Source of the DNA: Diplonema papillatum
Taxonomy: Eukaryota; Euglenozoa; Diplonemea; Diplonemida; Diplonemidae
NCBI GenBank assembly: GCA_030068145.1
Contig: JAPJBO010001056.1
Span: forward strand, 1 to 64,000
Length of the DNA: 64,000 nucleotides
Direction of reading: 5' to 3'
Shown piece after piece: positions 58,505-64,000 of this stretch. Position 1 is the first letter of the stretch. Each line of letters begins with the position of its first letter. The position numbers and the translations under genes are program-made. The notes beneath the pieces are model-generated. The model did not search any database and was not told the origin of the DNA. It saw only the letters and a program-made list of their open reading frames with translations.

Positions 58505-59018
58505 AAAAACGCTCGAGGGGCTGCCTTGTGCTTACTTCGAAGGAGGCTAGAGGGGGAGAAAACAATACAACTACAAACACAGTGGGTCTTTTTTGTTGTG
58601 CGTTATGCCCGCCACTGAACCCAGATTTGCCTGTGTTTCTAGCCGTATTTGTGGATTAGAAGGTCGGTATTTTAGAGTCTCCGGTTGACCGTAGAGGCTT
58701 GAGTATGGCGGGGGGTTGAGAAAAGTGAGAGGGTACAGCTCGTTTCGGGTGTTGTGTCACTCCGTTGTGAAACCTTGCGAAGTCCCCTAACGCGTTTAGA
58801 GGGTGCTTGGGATTGGGTAGGGTGTGGTCGTTCTGCTACGGCGTGAAAAGCCAGGAAGTTTCGACGCTAATCTTCGGCTCTTGGTTATGTTCACCGGGTT
58901 GCGTGCTCGTCAGGAAGATCCCGGTGCCTGGTTATTCTTTCGTGTGGACTACAGAGCAGTTACCTCCTTTGATCTTTCAGCTTCCTCAAGTATTTCCTAC
59001 GAAGCGGGTGCTTATACG
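58505..59018 (+). mobile_element. SINE-like element, family 2, split by an insertion
   Basis: 5' part 58,505-58,639 (to CCTGTGTTTC) and 3' part 58,938-59,018 (from TTTCGTGTGGACTACAG) form one full element when the 298 bp between them are removed. Confidence 0.78.
58640..58937 (+). mobile_element. AGTCTCCGGTTGACC dispersed element inserted in a SINE
   Basis: Begins TAGCCGTATTTGTGG and ends TGGTTATTC. TTTC is duplicated at its borders (58,636-58,639 and 58,938-58,941). No terminal inverted repeats. Shows that this dispersed family moves as a discrete unit of about 300 bp. Confidence 0.75.
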
Positions 59019-59367
59019 CAGTGCCTGATCGTTTTTACGTAAAGCTGAATTCAGGACGCAACGTGAAAACGCCACGATGAGCTTCTCATTTCCTCCAACC
59101 TTTCATGTTTAGGAATGTTTCGGAGTTGGGCCTGCACTGATAAACGAAGTAACGGACGATCAGCCTCATCTGACCAGAGGTGATGAAAATGAGAATGCAA
59201 TTTTTTTCTTTCTCAGTTTCACTGTGGAAATCGGACATCAACCCCAGAGCAGGACAACACAGCCAGCAAACCAGGAGGGCTCGAGAACCAAAAATACGTG
59301 TACAGGGACTAATCCTCTCTGGGGGGGCTTCCGGTACTAGCACTTTTGTCGTTGGCTTCATTTTTCT

Positions 59368-59406
59368 TCATTTTCTCTTTAATGTGCGACCGTTGTTCCG
59401 GAAATG
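59368..59406 (-). CDS. PurL (FGAM synthase), probable last exon
   Basis: Thirteen codons including TGA: the peptide HFRNNGRTLKRK would follow SPWIQ of the preceding exon. Known PurL proteins end in a closely similar W-[MI]-x-x-F-R-N-A-R-K pattern. Phase 0 fits the donor at 59,813. The acceptor (GACGGGAG) has only a modest pyrimidine tract, so the boundary is the weakest part of the model. Confidence 0.5.
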   Translation of the reverse strand, partial: HFRNNGRTLKRK

Positions 59407-59813
59407 CTCCCGTCAGTACAGATGTAATATTCGGAATGGCCTTGTGAAACCCACGAAGCCGATGAAGAAATACGTAGTTTTGTTTTATTCTTTTACTTGT
59501 TAGTTGTCGACAACTTTTTTTGTATTGAGGTGTCATTCAGATGTAAATCTAAAGCCGCCAACGTCAAGTTTTGTTAAGCATTGAGTTCTTTTAAGTACAT
59601 GAACCACACGGATTAAGATGCACTTTGTTAAGCATTAGTACATGAACCACATGGATTAGCATGCACTTTGTTAAGCATTGAGTTCTGTAAAGTGCAAGTG
59701 CCACCAAGGCAGGCGAGCCGTCCACGGGCTAGTGTTACTTTATGACGTCATCCGTCGGGAGAGCCAATGCCGTGACACCTATGATCAAAGTAAAGAAGAA
59801 ACGAGGGGAATAC

Positions 59814-60185
59814 CTGAATCCATGGGCTGAAGTCGCCCCAGGGCGACGCGTCACCGCTTTGGTCGGGGGACCAGCTGTTGGCGACGGTGCGCAGGGTCCG
59901 CTCCGGGTGGGGCATCATGATGGTTGCGCGGCCGTCTTCGCTGCAGACGCCCGCGATGCCGTCGGGGGACCCGTTCGGGTTCGCCGGGAACGCCTGCGTC
60001 GGGCGGCCCCTGGTGTCGACGTAGCGCGCCGGCACCTGGCACGCCGCCCGGTCGCCCTCGCTGCGGAACTCGGCCCGGCCCTCGCCGTGCGACACGGCGG
60101 CTGGGATCACAGCGCCCGCCATGCCCTTGAAGAAGATGCTGGTCGCGCCCTCCTGCACCTTCACCAGGGCCACGCGTGCTTCGTA
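59814..60185 (-). CDS. PurL (FGAM synthase), intact penultimate exon
   Basis: PurL makes formylglycinamidine ribonucleotide from FGAR, ATP and glutamine, the fourth step of de novo purine synthesis in the cytosol. This 372-bp phase-0 exon (acceptor ACCCTCGCAG, donor CAG|GTATTC) encodes the C-terminal half of the glutamine amidotransferase domain: [61 protein letters not shown] and [10 protein letters not shown]. The MPHPE motif carries the His and Glu of the Cys-His-Glu triad. It is the only one of three copies with both residues. The exon is very GC-rich. Confidence 0.85.
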
Positions 60186-60434
60186 CTGCGAGGGTGTGTG
60201 GGGGGCGTTAATGTGAGTTTAGTCCGAATATAGAGGTGCGGATTTTCGAAATTCTCTAGATCTAGCTCTCGCGGGCAGCTAACGAAGCGAGCTACCCGCT
60301 TTTCTCGTTGGGGAAGGCCAAAGGGTCCTATCCAGGGCATTTCTCTACCGTTTTTAGGGTTCAAGCGTTTTGGACAAGGTTTTCGAGTTTCTAGCTCCGC
60401 GCGGCCGTCCCAGCCGCAGACGCGTGTAGATGCG

Positions 60435-60892
60435 CCGTGTAGATCCTGGCGTCTAACCTAAATATACTGGGGCTGATCTACACTTGGCGTCTCACCTAAA
60501 TATGCTGGGGCCGATCTACACCTGGCGTCTCACCTAAATATGCTGGGGCTGATCTACACACTGGCGTCTCACCTAAATATGCTGGGGCCGATCTACACAC
60601 TGGCGTCTCACCTAAATATGCTGGGGCTGATCTACACACTGGCGTCTCACCTAAATATGCTGGGGCCGATCTACACACTGGCGTCTCACCTAAATATGCT
60701 GGGGCTGATCTACACACTGGCGTCTCACCTAAATATGCTGGGGCCGATCTACACCTGGCGTCTCACCTAAATATGCTGGGGCTGATCTACACACTGGCGT
60801 CTCACCTAAATATGCTGGGGCTGATCTACACACTGGCGTCTCACCTAAATATGCTGGGGCCGATCTACACCTGGCGCCGAACCCGAATATAC
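60435..60892. repeat. ~39-bp minisatellite, about 11 units
   Basis: Unit GGCGTCTCACCTAAATATGC, TGGGGCYGATCTACACACT. Units with GGGCTG and GGGCCG alternate over part of the array, so a two-unit period was amplified. Preceded by CCGTGTAGATCCTGG. Confidence 0.92.
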
Positions 60893-61216
60893 TGCGGCTG
60901 GCCGTCGGGTGACCAGCTGTTGGCGACGGTGCGCAGGGTGGGGCATCATGATGGTTGCGCGGCCGTCTTCGCTGCAGACGCCCGCGATGCCGTCGGGGGA
61001 CCCGTTCGGGTTCGCCGGGAACGCCTGCGTCGGGCGGCCCCTGGTGTCGACGTAGCGCGCCGGCACCTGGCACGCCGCCCGGTCGCCCTCGCTGCGGAAC
61101 TCGGCCCGGCCCTCGCCGTGCGACACGGCGGCTGGGATCACAGCGCCCGCCATGCCCTTGAAGAAGATGCTGGTCGCGCCCTCCTGCACCTTCACCAGGG
61201 CCACGCGTGCTTCGTA
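60893..61216 (-). pseudogene. PurL penultimate exon, broken copy 2
   Basis: Same acceptor and coding sequence as 59,814-60,185 up to MMPHP. An 11-bp deletion between GGGT repeats then removes the catalytic Glu codon and shifts the frame into minisatellite sequence, ending after about 30 more residues. The original donor is absent. Offset from the intact copy is 1,031 bp. Confidence 0.88.
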
Positions 61217-61474
61217 CTGCGAGGGTGTGTGGGGGGCGTTAATGTGAGTTTAGTCCGAATATAGAGGTGCGGATTTTCGAAATTCTCTAGATCTAGCTCT
61301 CGCGGGCAGCTAACGAAGCGAGCTACCCGCTTTTCTCGTTGGGGAAGGCCAAAGGGTCCTATCCAGGGCATTTCTCTACCGTTTTTAGGGTTCAAGCGTT
61401 TTGGACAAGGTTTTCGAGTTTCTAGCTCCGCGCGGCCGTCCCAGCCGCAGACGCGTGTAGATGCGCCGTGTAGA

Positions 61475-61808
61475 TCCTGGCGTCTAACCTAAATATACTG
61501 GGGCCGATCTACACACTGGCGTCTCACCTAAATATGCTGGGGCTGATCTACACACTGGCGTCTCACCTAAATATGCTGGGGCCGATCTACACCTGGCGTC
61601 TCACCTAAATATGCTGGGGCTGATCTACACACTGGCGTCTCACCTAAATATGCTGGGGCTGATCTACACACTGGCGTCTCACCTAAATATGCTGGGGCTG
61701 ATCTACACACTGGCGTCTCACCTAAATATGCTGGGGCTGATCTACACACTGGCGTCTCACCTAAATATGCTGGGGCCGATCTACACCTGGCGCCGAACCC
61801 GAATATAC
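61475..61808. repeat. ~39-bp minisatellite, about 8 units
   Basis: Same unit as 60,435-60,892; fewer units account for the 916-bp instead of 1,031-bp period between exon copies. Confidence 0.92.
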
Positions 61809-62132
61809 TGCGGCTGGCCGTCGGGTGACCAGCTGTTGGCGACGGTGCGCAGGGTGGGGCATCATGATGGTTGCGCGGCCGTCTTCGCTGCAGACGCCCG
61901 CGATGCCGTCGGGGGACCCGTTCGGGTTCGCCGGGAACGCCTGCGTCGGGCGGCCCCTGGTGTCGACGTAGCGCGCCGGCACCTGGCACGCCGCCCGGTC
62001 GCCCTCGCTGCGGAACTCGGCCCGGCCCTCGCCGTGCGACACGGCGGCTGGGATCACAGCGCCCGCCATGCCCTTGAAGAAGATGCTGGTCGCGCCCTCC
62101 TGCACCTTCACCAGGGCCACGCGTGCTTCGTA
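61809..62132 (-). pseudogene. PurL penultimate exon, broken copy 3
   Basis: Carries the same 11-bp deletion as copy 2, so the deletion preceded the second duplication. Acceptor ACCCTCGCAG is intact, so it could still be spliced in from the exon at 63,062 and would yield a truncated, Glu-less amidotransferase domain. Confidence 0.88.
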
Positions 62133-62384
62133 CTGCGAGGGTGTGTGGGGGGCGTTAATGTGAGTTGAGTCCGAATATAGAGGTGCGGACTTTCGAAATT
62201 CTCTAGATCTAGCTCTCGCGGGCAGCTAACGAAGCGAGCTACCCGCTTTTCTCGTTGGGGAAGGCCAAAGGGTCCTATCCAGGGCATTTCTCTACCGTTT
62301 TTAGGGTTCAAGCGTTTTGGACAAGGTTTTCGAGTTTCTAGCTCCGCGCGGCCGTCCCAGCCGCAGACGCGTGTAGATGCGCCG

Positions 62385-62725
62385 TGTAGATCCTGGCGTC
62401 TAACCTAAATATACTGGGGCTGATCTACACTTGGCGTCTCACCTAAATATGCTGGGGCTGATCTTAGTCCCGCTTTTCTTGTTGGGGAAGGCTATAGGGT
62501 CCCCCTATCCAAGGCATTTCTCTGCCGGTTTTAAGAATAACTATTGGTTTAAGCGTTTTGGAGTTTTTTTAGCTCCGTGCGGCCGTCCCAGCCGCAGACG
62601 CATGGAGATACGCCGTGTAGATCTCGGCGTCTAACCTAAATAAACTGGGGCTGGTCTACACCTGCGTTTGACCTAAATATACCGGGGCCGATCTACACCT
62701 GGCGTCTAACCAAATATAATGGGTC
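62385..62725. repeat. Decayed ends of the 39-bp minisatellite
   Basis: Two units at 62,395-62,465, then a diverged copy of the spacer (CCGCTTTTCTTGTTGGGG, AGCCGCAGACGC) and three weak units to 62,725 (AAATATACCGGGGCCGATC). Marks the older end of the expansion. Confidence 0.8.
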
Positions 62726-63061
62726 CGTCAACTCTAATCCAAATACACTGAAGCCATGCATGGTAGTTGCAAGTCTTCTTCAGATGCTGTATTATACAGA
62801 AAAGAAAAGAATGGCAAAAAATGCGGAAAAGGAGTGCAGGTATGAAACCTGACTGGGGGACTGGCTCTCGTTGTGTAGGGAACCCCGTAGATTTGGTGCG
62901 ATGGCTTGTATTAGTGTGATCAGGCTCAGGTTTTGCCGGGTTTGTCTGAGGGTTTGCCGGCTTTGCGCCTGGGTTCAACCGAGTGTGCCTGGTGCTGGCC
63001 AGTGTTGTTATTAGAATTCTCACGATGCGTGTTTAACACACAAGAAAGCGCAATGTCATAC

Positions 63062-63154
63062 CTGACCGCTCGCATTGTACGTAAACTTCGGCCAATGCGC
63101 CGCTCCGGGGACCATGCTGGACAGTGAACCGAGCATTTGGCAGCCATTGCAGAC
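63062..63154 (-). CDS. PurL (FGAM synthase), exon with the catalytic cysteine
   Basis: A 93-bp, 31-codon, phase-0 exon: acceptor AAAAACAG, donor CAG|GTATGA. It encodes VCNGCQMLGSLSSMVPG and HWPKFTYNASGQ, the nucleophile elbow of the class I glutamine amidotransferase domain of PurL; the first Cys is the nucleophile. Joined to the next exon ([13 protein letters not shown]) it gives the conserved family order without gap. The preceding exon, which should end in Leu-Gly, is not in the visible sequence and presumably lies beyond the right edge. Confidence 0.85.
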
Positions 63155-63201
63155 CTGTTTTTGAATCGTGAATTGTGGTGTGATTTCGATGTTTTGTGTA
63201 A

Positions 63202-63411
63202 CATGCAGGGTCAGAACCTTGTGTCTTTTTAAAACGCTCCCGCGGGGCCGATGGCCCCCAAAAAAAATTTTGGAAAAAAAAAAATTGCTCAACTTCCTCA
63301 AAAAATACTGCAGAGTTTGTTCCAAACTTTTAAAATTCAAAAACCCCATTTTTTTTCCAGAAACAAAATTTTGGCCATTTCCAAAAAGACACAAGGTTTT
63401 GACCCTGCATG
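63202..63411. mobile_element. MITE-like element with 29-bp inverted ends
   Basis: Ends 63,202-63,230 and 63,383-63,411 are inverted copies with one mismatch (CATGCAGGGTCA...TTGTGTCTTTTT). GTAA flanks both sides (63,198-63,201 and 63,412-63,415), a 4-bp target duplication. The interior is A/T-run rich. It lies 47 bp upstream of a PurL exon and next to a SINE tail. Confidence 0.85.
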
Positions 63412-63628
63412 GTAAGCACCTGCTTTGTAGGAAATGCTTGAGGAGAAAGCCAGTTGCGATAGTTCAAAGGAGGTAAATGTGCTGTAGCCCAGACGAAACA
63501 CAGGTTAAATCTGGGCTTAGTGGCGGGCGTAAGCGTTCAACAAAAGAGACCCACTTTGTAGTTGTATTGTTTTCTCCCCCTCTAGCCTCCTTCGAAATGA
63601 GCACAAGGCAGTCCCTCGAGTATTTTTG
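63412..63628 (-). mobile_element. SINE-like element, family 2, full copy on the minus strand
   Basis: Reading on the minus strand: AATACTCGAGGGACTGCC, AGGCTAGAGGGGGAGAAAAC, CCCAGATTTAACCTGTG, GGGCTACAGCACATTTACC, GCATTTCCTACAAAGCAGG, GTGCTTAC. The A tail was apparently replaced by the MITE-like insertion. Confidence 0.78.
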
Positions 63629-63809
63629 TGTCTAACAAATGCAATTTGTCAAGAACAAAAACAGATCGATGGGTGAGACGACAACGACTACTGCTCCCAG
63701 ATACTCGAGGAACCCGCACATGAAATCAGAAGAAGTCCAAGCGAACTTGTTTCCGACCACATTCAACCGAACGGAGGTCAGTAGCTCTCTCATGCACTCC
63801 CCCGCGTTT

Positions 63810-64000
63810 TTAAAAGCTGATTTCGTGCTCTTCGTAGTCGGCTTCTTCAAACTTCAATAGCGTCTGGGGGGCTGGTGCAGCAAGTACAGCACGCGATACC
63901 GGATAGTCTGCAAACAAGGATTCGCGCCGTTTGTCGCTGCGCCACAAATGCGCTCGATCGGCAGGATCCCGTCCCCTGTCCACTCGGCTATCCGCCAGTA
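63810..64000 (-). CDS. Open frame running off the right edge, unknown
   Basis: A minus-strand frame is open from base 64,000 (codons in phase from 63,998) to TAA at 63,810: about 62 residues with coding-like composition (RGRDPADRAHLW, RRESLFADYPVSRAVLAAPAP, LLKFEEADYEEHEISF). A second minus frame, ending at 63,854, is also open to the edge. If PurL continues to the right, this would lie in its intron, so it may instead be an exon whose donor I cannot fix. No family recognised. Confidence 0.3.
   Translation of the reverse strand, partial: LADSRVDRGRDPADRAHLWRSDKRRESLFADYPVSRAVLAAPAPQTLLKFEEADYEEHEISF

Overview
The window comes from a nuclear genome of a microbial eukaryote. Genes are spliced with GT-AG introns, secreted and membrane proteins have animal-like modules (VWC-like, laminin-G/ConA-like, U-box), and the DNA between genes is dense in microsatellites, minisatellites, foldback elements and SINE-like repeats. 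A divergent piece of nuclear-type 18S rRNA (41,851-42,252) has a helix variant that reminds me of alveolates (apicomplexans, chromerids). That placement is a guess, not a result. No bacterial operon structure, CRISPR array or tRNA was seen.

Layout. 1-233: fragment of an unknown minus-strand gene at the left edge. 0.3-22.5 kb: essentially gene-free repeat land, with AG and TG tracts, five families of dispersed repeats, three copies of a terminal-inverted-repeat element with 5-bp target duplications, and a triplicated unit sandwiched between TG arrays. 22.5-23.3 kb: a membrane-anchored U-box protein gene (minus). 25.9-35.0 kb: a large minus-strand gene for a laminin-G/ConA-like protein with an IQ-like motif, split by a 5.1-kb intron full of repeats. 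34.8-41.4 kb: tandem copies of one of its presumed upstream exons, interrupted by a 4.3-kb insertion that carries a decayed DDE_1 (pogo/Tigger-like) transposase and is bounded on both sides by the same short foldback element. 41.85-44.7 kb: a segmental duplication containing 18S rRNA pieces. 46.3-52.2 kb: a 1,973-residue secreted, single-pass membrane protein made of 44 six-cysteine VWC-like modules in an almost perfect 384-bp tandem array. 53.9-59.0 kb: SINE-like copies, a 130-bp minisatellite and a foldback repeat. 59.4-63.2 kb: the last three exons of the purine-biosynthesis gene PurL (FGAM synthase), whose penultimate exon is present three times, two copies having lost the catalytic glutamate.

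The genes have no evident common pathway. The common theme is structural: three unrelated genes (VWC-like array, laminin-G gene, PurL) have each had coding exons locally multiplied, and mobile elements lie at several of the junctions. Exon GC is high in the U-box, laminin-G and PurL genes and clearly lower in the VWC-like gene and the repeats.
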